64,000 nt of DNA from Romanomermis culicivorax (taxonomy: Eukaryota > Nematoda > Enoplea > Mermithida > Mermithidae): the NCBI GenBank assembly GCA_963922205.1, contig CAWUHX010000157.1, forward strand, positions 62,001 through 126,000, given 5' to 3'. The notes below the pieces were generated by a model, which was not told the DNA's origin, ran no database searches, and saw only the letters and a list, made by a program, of their open reading frames with translations. Every line of letters begins with the position of its first letter. Within the stretch, counting starts at the first letter, position 1. This document shows, piece by piece, positions 11,816-25,000 of the stretch. Made by a program: the position numbers and the translations under genes.

Positions 11816-12890
11816 ATATTTCGAATCAAATAATTTTCTGAATGATACACAATTTGGATTTAGAAGGAAAAAATCTAGTGTTTTTCAGCTTTTAAGTTGT
11901 AAAACACTATGGGCTAAAAATTTGGATAGAAAGTATAGCATTTTATTTAATAGGACTAGGTAAAAATTGGCAATTGCTTCTCCAGTCCAATTAAGGTTAC
12001 TAGTGGTGTTCCTCAGGGTAGTGTATTGGGACCAGTTCTTAATTTTCATAAATGATATATTTGATGGTATTAGCAGTGGAATTTATCTTTTTGCTGATGA
12101 TGTAGAAATATTCAAAGCTGGTAAAGAAAATGCTGAAGTACTGCAAGGAGATCTTGTCAAAGCTTGTGAATGGTCATTGAAATAGCAATTATCTATTTCA
12201 CTGGAAAAATGCTCTGTTTTGCATCTTGGGAGTAATAATGACCCTAAGGTTGAGTAATATACAAATTATTTTCTGATTCTAACTGTTTCAGAGATGAAGG
12301 ATCTTGGTATTATGTTCAATGAAAAATTGTCAGCCACTTCCCACTGTAATTATGCGGTTGAAAATGCATTTCGGGTGACTAATTTGATTTCAAAATGTTT
12401 TCACTCTAACTTAAACGACTTAAAAATCAGGGCTTTTAAATCCTACGTTTTCTCTATTCTAGAATATGGTTCACCACTCTGGAATCCTTGTCTGGTTGGG
12501 AATACTAAAATGGTAGAGAAAGTTCAACCGAGGTTTCCAAAAAGACTTTTCGGCTATAAAGATTTAAGCTAAAGGAGCGCCTCGAATAATCTGGCCTTGA
12601 TGACTTCGCATTGAGACGAAACGTAGTATCGACTTATCGTACATGTTCTTAATTTTGAAATTTAAAGTTATTCCACCTGATTTATTTTTTGCCTTGAATC
12701 CGTTCAATTATCGCGCGTAACTCATTTAACTCATTTAAATTGTATAAATTGAAGTATAACCCTAATGCATGAAAACATGACTTTTGCTTGCGAAATATTG
12801 ATGTTTGGAATTCATTACCTGATGAAGTTACTCGTTCGAACAATATGCCCAGCTTTCGATCTAAATTGAGTATTTTTTAAAGCTCGATTT
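11816..12890 (+). pseudogene. degenerate LINE reverse-transcriptase fragment
   Basis: Broken pieces of a non-LTR (jockey/CR1-like) reverse transcriptase read on the plus strand: TQFGFRRKKSSVFQLLSC, then SGVPQGSVLGP near 12000, IYLFADDVEIF near 12090, EMKDLGIMFNEKLS, LEYGSPLWNPCLVG and a terminal WNSLPDEVTRSNNMPSF. The motif A region between the first two blocks is deleted, and stops and frame changes (for example TAG at about 12183) break the frame. It is the same family as the copy at 14205-15645, but diverged and in opposite orientation. GGGTTTTT-rich sequence flanks it at about 11400-11460 and 13150-13245 in mirrored orientation. Confidence 0.8.
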
Positions 12891-13355
12891 GCACATGCTT
12901 TTGTCGTGACCATGAGCTTTCCTGTATTATTTTTGTGTAAAAACTAGTCTTCATAAAATTCAATGCAAACAATTTTGTCGACTGTGTAGAGGTAGATGAT
13001 CTTATCTGTTATGCTGAGTACTTTGCGTATTTTTGTTCTACAATCAGGTAAAATGATCTGAAAATGTTTTGGTTCATGAAGAATAAAACTTTAGTGATGT
13101 TGCATTTGCTTTGTTTTTACTTGGTTCAGATCCACAACTTTGAAATATAAAAAACTCTGATAAAACCCAGAAAAACCCATAAAAAATCCTAAAAAACCCA
13201 AATTCGAAATTTTGAAAATGGGGTTTTCCCAACCCCTGATAAAGATGGGCCTGTGCTAATGAAAATCTTAGTCATGCAAAGGAAAAGTAATACATGGGGA
13301 AAGGTAGCGGCTGTGGTAATTGGACTCGTGCTAAATAAAGAACCCTGGTTTGCGG

Positions 13356-13563
13356 CATACCTATAAAAGGTCCGATCAGTCGGTGGGGGGGGGGGTAAAC
13401 CCTAAATTTGGGGGGGGGGTGGGGTCGAAAAAAAGTCGATAATTTTCACAAAGAGGCCAAAAAAGCATTTTTTCGCCAATTTTTTATAATTTGTCCACGT
13501 CTGGGGGGTTGGGGTGGGTACAGGGTTGGCCAAGTTGAAGGGGTCCCCCCAATCACAGGTATG
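13356..13563. mobile_element. hAT-like MITE with G/C homopolymers, family C
   Basis: Ends CATACCTATA and CACAGGTATG (inverted). Exact 8-bp duplication GTTTGCGG on both sides (13348-13355 and 13564-13571). The interior consists of long G runs and AAAAAGGCC-like blocks. Two further copies are at 45205-45406 and 46454-46652; this one is in the opposite orientation. Confidence 0.85.
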
Positions 13564-13571
13564 GTTTGCGG

Positions 13572-13800
13572 CCAGAATCTAAAAATTACGCCGGAAAGAT
13601 TAATATCTTTTTTGGGGTTCTCACTTGTCATCATAGGGGACTTGGCCGTCAATTTATTATCTAATTCAAAGTCATTATGCTCTTGGACAATTTGCTGGAA
13701 AACTTAATCTACAATGCTTGTAAATTAGCCTAGCGTTAACAATTTCAATTTTTTCCTCAATTTTGATGAATTAACGGCTCTAATAAACACCAGAAGATTT
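13572..13800. repeat. fragment of family D repeat
   Basis: The sequence around CGGAAAGATTAATATC, TCTCACTTGTCATCATAG and TTCAAAGTCATTATG matches parts of 26340-26560 and, inverted, 45770-45900 and 47120-47260. It is a partial copy; ends not resolved. Confidence 0.6.
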
Positions 13801-13905
13801 GAAAAAGCTCAAAAACACATAAATAAAGCGCGTATGCGCATTTAAAAGCGAAGAAACGAAGGGGAAAAAATTGTGACCCTTTCCCCCATTTGGGGAGCAG
13901 GGTTT

Positions 13906-14182
13906 TTGGGTAAATTACAGATGGCGGTGGCCACCGAATTTACCCTACCTTTAAAATTTTCCTTAGGCTTAGGCTTAGGGTACAGCAGCTGCACACCCGA
14001 AGGGCGCAGCGCGGCCTAAGCCTAAGGAAAATTTTAAAGGAAAAATAAACTCAAATTAGATTTCCCAATTCGTTGACTTTCGACAATAAAGCGCGTCCCT
14101 AATCAGTGTTTTTTTTGGTGCCAAAACATGGTTTTTGGCACAAAAAATTTGCGGCGGCCACTGCCATCTGTAATTTATCCCC
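13906..14182. mobile_element. MITE with internal TTAGGC-type hairpin
   Basis: Inverted ends of about 25 bp contain AAATTACAGATGGC on the left and its complement on the right. Inside, perfect 27-bp arms (13948-13974 and 14014-14040) contain CTTAGGCTTAGGC and its complement around a GC-rich loop. No clean target duplication was found. It abuts the 3' end of the neighbouring LINE. Confidence 0.65.
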
Positions 14183-14204
14183 AAATTTTTTATAGTTTAG
14201 TTTA

Positions 14205-15645
14205 GTTTATTCGTCATTAGAAAAAATACATTCACAAAAGAATAAAGAAAAAATATTACCACGAGCTTAAAGGCGATTAGTATCGCGCGGATATAAGCTC
14301 AAAAACGCAATGCATCGTTTTTTAAATACACGAACATTAACGGCAGATGTAACATGACTAGGTAACATATTCCACGTATCAATTTATCTATTACAAAAAT
14401 CTTTTTCAAGTAATCGTGTACGAAATTTTGTCTTATATAATTTATATGGATTGTTAATACAATAATTAAATTTACTGTATACAAAAAAAATTTATTTGAG
14501 TCCAGAATGCTGTTACAGATTATAGAATAAACATAGCATAAATCAGTTATAGTTCTCCTGAATTCAAGAGAATGCAGACTGGCTGACTCCAATCTTTCTT
14601 GATAATTCCTAGAGTTAAAACCATATAATCGTTTTGTGAACCACTTCTGAACTTTCTCTACCCTTTGTATTTCACCCATTAGAGAAGGATTCCAAATAGG
14701 AATACCATACTCAAGGATTAGGCGAACATAAGTTTTAAATGCCCTGATTTTCAATTCATTTATATTTGAGTTGAAACATTTAAAAATTAGATTTGATACC
14801 CTAGAAGCCTTCTTGATCATGTAATCACAGTGCGGAACAAAACTGAGTTTTTCATCAACATAAACACCAAGATCTTTCATTTCAGTGACAGCATCAAGAT
14901 CACATTCACCAATTTTGTACTGATTTGATGGATTATTTTTCCCCAAATGTAAGACTGCACATTTAGGCAATGACATACTGAGTTGCCATTCCTCAGACCA
15001 ATTATAGTAACTGTTTAAATCTTCCTGGATTAATACTGTATTACATGCATCATTAAAAATTTTAGCATCATCTGCAAATAGATAGAGATCACTTTTAATT
15101 ATATCACTCAGATCATTTATAAATATCAGGAACAATGTTGGACCTAACACACTTCCTTGAGGAACACCACTAATTATTGGAGTTGGAGCAAAAATGGTAT
15201 TACTTAGTTTTACACATTGAGTTCTATTTGTGAGAAAGTCACAAATCCAATTCATTGTGAATTTATCAATTTTATATCCTTTTAATTTTTGTAAGAGCTT
15301 TGAAAGTGAGACAGTATCAAATGCTTTCTTAAAATCAATGTATACAACATCAACAGGAACTTGATCATCCAACTTCTTAACCCACTTAGTTTTACATTCA
15401 AGAAGTTGTAAGACACATGATTTATTCTTTCTGAATCCAAACTGCCTACTACTGAATAAGGCATATTTGTCAAAATGACCTACAATATCCTTATTAATTA
15501 TTCCTTCCATGATTTTGCATGGTACACAACAAAGTGATATGGGCCTGTAGTTTGCCAAGTTGCAGAATGCAACTTGAGGCCTGACTGCTCTTTTGATTAG
15601 GTTATAGGGTTTCTTGTCCGGAGATGCATTTTCATTCGTTCTAAA
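14205..15645 (-). pseudogene. 5'-truncated LINE (jockey/CR1-like) reverse transcriptase
   Basis: The open frame 14299-15696 encodes most of a non-LTR reverse transcriptase. Numbered from its first Met: NYRPISLC (49-56), FGFRKNKSC (87-94), motif A VVYIDFKKAFD (117-127), GVPQGSVLGP (177-186), and the catalytic LYLFADD (204-210). These are followed by MKDLGVYVDEKLSF and LEYGIPIWNP. Endonuclease and ORF1 are absent, so it is a 5' truncation. The first 20 or so residues come from an adjacent GC palindrome rather than LINE sequence. Near 14485, in an A-run, the frame slips: the true C-terminus (TWNMLPSHVTSAVNV...FKKRC) continues in another frame to about 14260. The 3' end on the minus strand carries an AACTA-type short tail (14190-14215). 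Dead copy. Confidence 0.85.
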
Positions 15646-15699
15646 ACAGAAAAAAAGTGAAAATTTTCTGGCGTTTCGCGCCGGGTCGGGTTTCAATTC

Positions 15700-17712
15700 A
15701 TTTATAACTTTTTATATTATTCTAGTGCGGGGTTAAAAAATGTCATTCTAGTTAGTGCTTATAGGTTTTAATTATCAACATATTATTGTTAAATGTTTGA
15801 TCCTGTATTGTTTTTCGACGAATTTGATGAAAACTAACATTTTTTCGGTCATTTTCCCAAAATCTTTTTGTAATCTTCATAAAAATTTTGAGTTTCATGT
15901 GATTCAAACCCGGTTGAAAGATCTTAATTCTTACTCATTTGCCTAGTTTAAGAATTTTAGTTTGTCCGACAGAAAATTCATTAATTCATTTACTGAGAAA
16001 TCAAACCATCTGTCTGGGAAATAAAAGCTGGAAAAATTCAATCTTCAGCGATGTAGAATATTGAAATTCAGAAAAAATTTTCGGGAACAAATCACTCTAG
16101 TCTAGCCATATATTAATCTTTTCATTTTCTCATAAAAACTCAGAAAATTGGGTTTTAAAAGCCTGAAGCCGGCGCGCATCGAATGAAATAGAGGAAAATT
16201 AGTTTAGGATGGTTTTCCCGATAAAATTAAGCTAATTTATTGACTTTAGAGTGAGCAACCAAAAATTTATTTGTGCAACCAAAAATTTCCCCCAGATTGC
16301 ACATTGCAACCTGGCCTGTGCAAAAAAACCCTGTTGGGGAGTTTGGGATTTGGGAACTGAAATTAGATTTTTTGATGTTTGATTCTAATAGAAAAATTGA
16401 CAGTTCTCGGCACAATTTTTCGGCACAAAATTTTTTTTACGCAACCTTCGACTCGGTTTCTCTCAAGAAAAAGCAATCATATAGAAATCTTGGTTTGATC
16501 TTTACACCGTTTTGTTGGAATGAAAGTCGTAGCCGATAATCAAAGAAAAATTCGAACTTCCTGACGAATTCTATGGAAATATTCCAATTCTCGCAGCATT
16601 CAATTTCGGTAAAAATGGTTAATCGCTTTCTCGATTATTTACCCACTGCGATTTTTGATGAAATTAGTGCGGTTGCGTTTAATGTAGAATTGTAAGACCT
16701 TTAATATTTCTATGAAAATTTGGGCGGCTAATTTTAACAATACGGTAAGTAACCAAAATTGCCTGAAGTTGTGTTTTCCTTGTTGGTGGTTGCTCAAAAG
16801 TACAGAATTAGTTTGGTTTTTAGGGCGGTCGGAGTGGAATGGTGAGGTCAAAAAGAACTTGGAGGGGGGGCTTAGGCGGCTTAGGATTTTGGTAGAAAGG
16901 TTATGATTACTGTGATTTCCATGAAAAATTTTCAAATTTTTTTTCAAGTTTTTTTTGGAAATTACTGTTTTCCGCCCTTTTTTCCAAAATTTTTTTAAAG
17001 TTTTTGATTTGAAACATTGAAAAATGGGGGTTTTTGGTAAAAAGTCGAACTTACCGTATTGTAAATTCCTGCCCACAATTTTTTTGGATTTTCTTGCCAA
17101 CTGGCACAAATGTCCGTGCACAAAAACAAAACACTGCTCTTGTCTGCTTGCTGATACTCGCAAAGAAACGCTGATCCAGCCGTTTAATGAAATACAGTGT
17201 CTTTTCCTCCTCGTTTAAAAATTGCATAGAGACAATGACATGACGACATTTTACGCGAATGCACCCAAACCAGCATACTCGACTGCCAAAAAAATGTTCT
17301 TTAATCTGTTTTTCTTGAGATGCTCCAAACAATGCAAGTGGAAAGCAAGTAGTATTTCAGGTTTTAGCGATTTTCCGATTAACAACCATACATTTACCAA
17401 TTTTTCGAGTGAAAAATTTGGCAGTAAGAAATTTATGTAAACGATTTTGACGACAGTGCTATTTTTTGTCACTTTTCTATTTGGAAGCATTTTATAAAAA
17501 ACAGATTATAGGTAGCCATTCCGCTTGCTTTTCGACTATACAGTTTTCTGAGAATTTCAAACGAAAACAAATCAAATTTGAATTTATAATAAAGGACGAC
17601 ATGCAAGGTTATAATGTATAGAAATGTGGTACAAATAACAAAAATTTTCATGTATTCGGAAAGTGAACGTCAACAAAGCATATTGAACTGATGCTCTACA
17701 CCTTAAACAACG
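15700..17712. other. intergenic, degenerate repeats
   Basis: No gene seen. The block with GTGCAACCAAAAATTTC (about 16260-16330) has an inverted relative at about 41590-41700. The block with AACTGGCACAAATGTCCGTG (about 17095-17130) is related to 44560-44630 and 48050-48160. ORFs of 60-174 codons here are low-complexity or antisense to each other. Confidence 0.4.
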
Positions 17713-18870
17713 ACAGTCATAACAGCGAACGGCGTTTCTCAAAGCGAATCCCTTCAGGCGGCCTTTTCTTTTTCAAAACAGCGAACACTTAAAACCATCA
17801 TGAGTTTTAAAACAGGATTCTCAGATTTAAAGAAATTGTAATTTTTATAAAATACTTGTAAACTCAAAAATAAGAGAGAAAAGTACTGCTTTCAAGATCG
17901 TTTACATAGAGCTTGAAAAATTCAACTCTTTACATGATAAATTAAGGCTCATAAATTTCCGCACGGTTTAGCGGGAAATCGCAACAAGGCGAATAGTACT
18001 TACTTCCCAGTAACAAAATTGTGTACGAAAGAACCGTATAATTTTATTACATTTATTATCATGCTGCGTAGGAAAAAACATTAGTTCCCATGAATAGAAA
18101 ACATATTGAAGGAATTAAATTTTTTATATTGTGTCGAAGTTTGTCCAGTTGTTCATTGAAGTCAGAAAACTGTTGATGCCAAAATGAGACAATAAACGTC
18201 AAAAAATTGGGTCAGTATCTACGTGTATCTTGTCGATTTATTTTTAAATGGCAGGTGTAGGCGAGAGTAATTCGGCGGTAGAAGACTTAATACTTAATGA
18301 TGAGAAAATCGCTACTGTCAATAGACTCTGCTTTGCAGAGTCTTCACTGCATCTGCCATTTCAAACAAAACTGATTATGTAATTAAGCATGTGGGTGTAC
18401 AGCAAATGAATTCCATAGCTTAGTCTGGGTATATTGACGCATATACATGCGTCAGGTGAATTAGTTCATGTACAATTGGTACTCAGCAGCAATGATATTT
18501 TTCTGTTCCTTCGTTTCATTTCTGGTGGGTTTCTAATACTATAAATTTTAGGAATAAATTTCGAATATCTCGTGCTTTATATAAAAAAATTGATCGCTGC
18601 TGAGGCTTCAAACTAGAAAATATATTGAGAGTGAGCAAAAATTAATATGACTTTGTTCAGGGTGACATATGCATATTGATGCCGTGATTTCTGTTAACAT
18701 GCTGACGTAGTATGAAAACGTTCAATGAAAAGGCAATTCCTTCCAAAAATTATTCAATCTTGCCGTTCTGATTGCTTCGAGGATTCGATGTTTTGAAAAA
18801 CACTGCTTTAGAGATTCGATGTTTTGAGAATCGCTATATTTTGAGAGTTCGCTGTTTTTCCCTGTTTAGG
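17713..18870. mobile_element. fold-back element with CAGCGA/TCGCTG subterminal arrays (copy F2)
   Basis: The left flank has repeated AACAGCGA...TCTCAAAGCGA units (17717-17800) and the right flank has complementary ATTCGATGTTTTGAGAATCGC units ending TTCGCTGTTTTTCC (18775-18870). This is the arrangement of fold-back transposons whose inverted ends are built of short tandem repeats. The middle is about 1 kb of unrelated AT-rich sequence. Related to 28532-29530. Confidence 0.55.
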
Positions 18871-19080
18871 AAACTGCAATGAAACTTCAGTCATCACTAA
18901 TATATGTTACTGTCTCTTCGACGAAAATTCATTTTGAATCGGATGCAACACTAAATAAGTTTTGTACTTTTTGAGCAGATAAATAATGTTCAGTTATGAG
19001 CCCAATTTTCCAAATTAGGATCACCTGTTCCGGAAACTGTAAAATATTTGAAGTAGAACTTGCACGGGAATTCTTTGTCG

Positions 19081-22000
19081 TCAATAAATGGGCGTATCAG
19101 CTAATGCTATGCACGTAACGCTCCTCTGATGCCCCAAATATTCTCGTATCGGTTTCGATGCCCATTCGACGGTCGAAGAAATTTTCCCATTCTCCACGTT
19201 AGTGTTCATTTTTCCATAACCCGACAACGCGTTTACGACCGGTATAGATGATTTCCCGATGCCGGGTAATGGCGCTTGCGATCTAATCGGAGGTCCGCCG
19301 TCTTCAGCCTTCCATAAACGAACGGCATTGTCCGATGAACAAGTGAAAATGTATTGAGAATCGGCCGTGAATGCGCAATCCCAAACCTGAAAATAGTGGT
19401 AAATTGCAGAAGCAAAAAAATATCTGAATTTTTTGCGCTAAAAATCATACCCAAGCAAATTGCGCTGAAATTACTAGACAAATTAAGAGTATATCAAACG
19501 AAGATTTCGAAAATTTTTGCATGTAAGAAACTACACAAGAATCAATTGCGCGCCCGTAATCTAGATTTGACGCCAAAAATACAAAAAGGTATCTACTATC
19601 GAAATGTAGTCATTGGATAGAACTCGTCAAGCTCCTTATTACTTAGGGTTATGCGTATAGATCTGTTCGCATATTTGCGTAAAAACGCCTGCGTCTGATT
19701 TTTGATAAAATGTATGTATGGGCCAGATCAAAAGCGAGTGGTTGTCAAAATTGAAAGGAAATTTTTTTCTTATACGTGCAACATATCTTATTTTATCATG
19801 GAGAAACGATAAAATTTAATCAGAAATAAAGTTATAGGCTCTAAGATTGCTGTATACGCAAAAATAAAAACATTACACACGTCATAACCAAAAAGTGGAC
19901 ATAATCGGCAGAGGTCTGGGAGACCAGGCGCCTTTTTATATTTTCTTATGATTACCCGGGCCTCATTGAAGTAAAAACGTTTGAATTTTTTGTCCAAAAG
20001 ATTTCAAAGAGTCGAAAATAATAACTGTTTCCTAAAATCATAAAAATATATATTCATGGTGCGAAGCGCCGAAAAATGGCATTTTCGATCATTTTTTGTT
20101 GAAAAATGGCAATTTTTCAGTTGACATTTCAAAAAGGCGTAGTTTCTAGCTCCAACTTAGTCATATTATTGGAAAATGTCGGGGTCGCCATATGGCCGAA
20201 GATATTAGAGAAGGTTCCTATGGCGCCTTCACTGATCATAACAGACATCTCGCTCTAATTGCAGATTATTGTTCAGGATTAAAAAGCATGTTTTATTCTA
20301 CAAATTATTCGAATGAATATGCTGTTCGCTTGGCCTGACCTACTGTTCTATTGGAAATGGCAATCAATTTCATTTCGATAGTGATAAAATACGAAAGTAT
20401 CAACAATTTTTCGATTTGGATTTGCTGTAATTCTTCTGTGTGGCTAAATCAAAGTAGAAAACATCCACTCTAAAAATTAGAGAAACGCAAAAAGCACTCA
20501 CCCATCTTTGGCCTGGTACTTTTAAGGTGGCGCATTCGCTGAAATCGGCCGTTCGCCAAACGCGGCACGTTTGGTCTGCAGAAGTCGTAGCAAGAAGAGT
20601 AGCATCGGGCGAAAAACGACATTTCAAGGCGTACCGATTATGCAATTCTTTTTGAACCTTAGTGATATTCTATTTTGAGTTGGTTTCACATGAATAAGAT
20701 ACACTGATGCCCAATGAGCGATTTGTGGAATAAAAAAAGTTTTAAAAAGTTAATCCTACGCTATTTGAAAAAAATTAAAAATTATCAATAAAAACATGAT
20801 TTTCCGACAAAATCACACATTAATTGAATTGTTGGTTCCAATTTTTAAATTTCGTCGTTCTTCATTTCATTTATCTTCATGTGATTGTATATTTCATTCA
20901 ACGTTGCTGATGGTTTTCAGGTATTCTTGCTTGTAGTTTCAGAAATCTTGTGTGCTCATTTGGGTTAGGAATAAAAAATTTCCTCATTTCAGGCTGAAAA
21001 TTCTCCAATCAGATTTCGAAAAACTTTTTATTTTGGTTACAATAAGTTCAGCCACACAGAGTACAGAGTATCAAGAAAGGCTCATCTGTGTTCTACCTTG
21101 ATTTTAGGGTTTAACCGAGTCGATTCATCGGGCAAGGCACTCGAGACCATGTTCCACAAAAAACACACGCCGTTGCTGTTCACGGCGGCCAACATGGTGC
21201 CGTCTTGATCCACGTCTACATGATTGATACTGTAGCCTGGTTCCGGAATGATTTGTTCGTTGTGATCGTTCCGCATGTCCCACAAATGAACAGTTCCTGA
21301 AGTCAAGAATGTGTCAATTCGATTATTTTGAAACTGAATCTATCCAGTGATGAAGTGAATGAGATCAAGTGACTGATTTGATTAATTTTCTTCAATTGAT
21401 GTAGTTAAAATTTAGTTAATCGAAATTTTCATTTTCGTATATTCACAGTGAATCATGTGCACACTATACTAATCGCAGAACACAACATCTAAAATGAAAC
21501 TTCTCAGCTTAAGACGAAGAAACTTTCCATTGAATGCGAACAAAAGGTCCGACCTAATCGGCAAACTTATCCTTCGTTGTGTTTCTGCTAAATTATTCAT
21601 AACATTGAATGGAGACGTGAAGCACCAAAAAATGACTGCTCAATTGCATGAACATCGGGTTAGTTTTTTATCCAATAGCTTCAAAAATTTTCGGATATTA
21701 AGAACTGATTCAGATTAAATCAACAATATCTGTACTCCTTCAGCGTGTCATTCTGGAGGCTTTGTCCTCTCTACCTCTTAAGGTCTACTTTAGTGGCATC
21801 AAACAGCTAGAAAACAAAAATTTTTGCTCAAAACAGGCTTTTTTAGTCATTCATAGGCTTGGGTACCTAAAAATTTTAATTAATTAAAATAAGCCCCTAA
21901 AATCTAAGGACTAGGAGCCATTTTGGCTAATAAAAACTTTGACTTATATATTTATATGTTAGTGACTTATCGTTATTTCCATTCGATTTTAGATTTTAAG

Positions 22001-25000
22001 TAAGTGTATGTTCAAATTTTCTTTACTTTTCTCAGCAATTAATTTATACTACTACGATGATTCTATATTCTTGTTATTCCCCTCGAAAATGGATTTTTTT
22101 CTATTGCGTTGGGAATAAAGTTTTGAATAGTTATTTTTTTAAACACGTATTAACTAACTGAATATTCATATAATTTAATTATATTCAACAGTGCGTTACA
22201 AGTCTATACTTCTATATTCAATTACATATTTTTGTGTCTGAAAAATTTAGGCCTAGGAGCTATTTGGCTCATTATTTTCAAAACAAAAAAATCTGCCTGA
22301 AAGTTATCTAGAAATCAATCGTTTTCATACGTTTGAACAACAGTAACGGTTCTCGCACGCTGGGTGGTAGCTGCTCTATCACCGACTGCATAGCCCTGCA
22401 TCGCCAGTTGCGACTGCAGCAGTGCCGTTCACAAAAATCCAGGCCTGGGCTCGTGACTTGGATGAGCATCATTAAGTCTACGGGTTCAGAGGAAAATGCA
22501 CGATGGCTCCCTTTGTGCATGGTCACACAACACAGCAAAATCCATGCCGATTTCAAACTGAGAACAGACGACCTGAATTCGAAAAATAGAGAAATCAACC
22601 AAGAACGTTCTTTACTTTCACTAAGTTCCAGCTAAATACTTTTTACTCAATATGCTTTTTTAATGATAATAACAATTTAACCGCGATAGGAACTGTAAAC
22701 TATTGTCAGAATTACAAAAACAATGCAGTAAATTATTATTATCATAAATAAATTTCCAAAAAATTTGACTAACTGATGCGCCATGCTTCTCATCTCAGGG
22801 TAGTGAATTTTTTCTTGACCTCTGGTAGGGGCATATCATACCCCGCCTCATACCACCAATGTAACAGATAGATGACGTTTAGTGTGTCATGGCAGAGAAT
22901 CTCAAGGTAACGACACACCAAAAACTTGAAGTCCGTCAGTCACTCGGTCAAGTTATAAAATCATACGACTTTTTCGTCAGCTATCCTCAATGGCTTCATT
23001 TATTCAGTTTATTTTTCAATAATTTCTTATTAATGCTAACTCTTACATAAAATAAATTTTCAAAATATTTGACACCGAATCTACAGGTTGAGTAGTTGTC
23101 AAAATTGTACACAAATTTCATAATGAACATTAATTGACATAGGTCGAAAATTAAGGTAGGGGTAAAATTGTAAATTTTAAGGGTAGTACTTGAAATATGC
23201 CGTGACCTTTTTTTTTGCTCTCATCTTTTTGCTAAGGAGGGTGGGGTTGTAGTTTTTCGAATTTACAGAAATGATTAATGCCCCTACTTTACGCTTTTTA
23301 TAGTCAAAAACCATTTACTATTTCAACCCCATTTTCCAGCTCCCAATCATGAAACTTGAATGTACTAATTATATGCAGAGAATAGTCAGACGTTGAAGAT
23401 TGTCGTGTCAACTGATTCCTGCACATTTCAAGAATCGGGCTGCTTTCAATTGAAAGTGCTCATGCCGAATGTGGCTTTAGTATTATTAATCCTATTAGAT
23501 TATGAAAACCAGGTACCACTGCTGATCCACGTCAACAGACCTTACATGTCTCAACTCATAGCAGGAAAGTATGCCACAGCTTGGATAACCATATGCGCAC
23601 AGAAGACCCAATGCAGAAGCCAGGAAAAGAAAAGGAGAGCATGAAGAGGCAGAATTTTAAGAACATAATGTTTTTCTTCCCAAGGGGCGATTTTTTGATT
23701 AATCACATATACATAAGTCATTATTTCATCTCCCAATTATATTTATAATGATTTCCTACAAGTAGTATATATTAATGTGCATATATCCTTTCCTAAAAAT
23801 CGCTATATGGCACAGAAGCTGCATACTTTCTCATTATCATTTGCTCAGTAAATGTGTCAAAAAGAGCAGTGAGTAATTCCTCAGAATCACACATTCTGCA
23901 ATTTTTCTCGAATTAGTATAACCTACTGGGGAGAGGATGAAGTCTACCAATTTTTTTTGCTATAGTGAGCTGTTTTTATGAGGGTAGTAAATGAATTTCC
24001 AAATCTAAGACAGTGGTAATACCCCCAATACCCCCCCCATGGGGTGCTCTGATCGAAAGCATCAGACACTAATCGTATTTTCGATTTCCTGACGACGGTT
24101 ATCGTAAAAACAACTATAACCCTTGTTGACAATGTTGTAGATCTTACCACTTTGATCACCAATGAACAGTTCCGCTTGATTAGGATGCAAACAAACGCTG
24201 TTAACCGGCGTATTGACTTGGTAGATTCTCTGACAATCGAGTGTTCTTGTCCTCAAATCCCAAATTCGGGCCGAAAAATCTTCGCTACCAGTATACATCC
24301 ATCTCATATCTTTGTTGAAGCCAATTGAGGTAACATTTTTGCTGAATCCCTGAAGGGGTAGAAAAAAAAATATTCATACGGTTTCGTAGCAGGGCCATAA
24401 CGTAACTAGCGGAAGTATCATAAGAAATCACCAGAAATCTATCTTTTTGATCGAAAAAGCATCGAACAGGTTCATTGTCTGCTTCAAAATCGTCATATTT
24501 GAACAAAAACGGTCAAAAATATAAACTTTTCTGGCAGAGTAGACTGAAAAAATTTCCACATCACCATTAAAAATCACTAAAAACATTAAAAAAATTTCCG
24601 TTCCGTGCGGAAAACTCCAAAAATTTTCCGCACGACCTCCAAAAATATCCACAATGTGCGGAAAAAACTCAGCTGTGTTCACGAGAATTCGCAGTTTTTA
24701 AATAAAGGATCCGTCGAGATGTTCGAAAATATACTTAGAATCGAATCTTCATAGACTACACCCGATCCCGATCTTTAGCTGTAATGTTTTCTTTTGTTAA
24801 TGTCTCCAGAATCTATCAAAAAATAATGCATTAAACCTACAAAGATGAGTCTTTTCGTATCAAGCTGCACCAAGCAGTTCGTTAATTTCCAACATGCATG
24901 AGATACCGACATAAAATAATAAAGTAATTTTGAAATCAAACGCAAAGGTCTTCATTTTTTTGTAAGGAACTTTAAAAAATTTGACAATTTAATTCGAATT

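Noticed and set aside
13408-13707. 99-codon ORF starting MGGGWGRKK
   Set aside because: Read through the G-runs of a MITE and into a family D fragment.
22308-22635. Opposing 96- and 100-codon ORFs in an LST8 intron as a nested gene
   Set aside because: Both strands are open over the same bases, no family features, no convincing splice sites.
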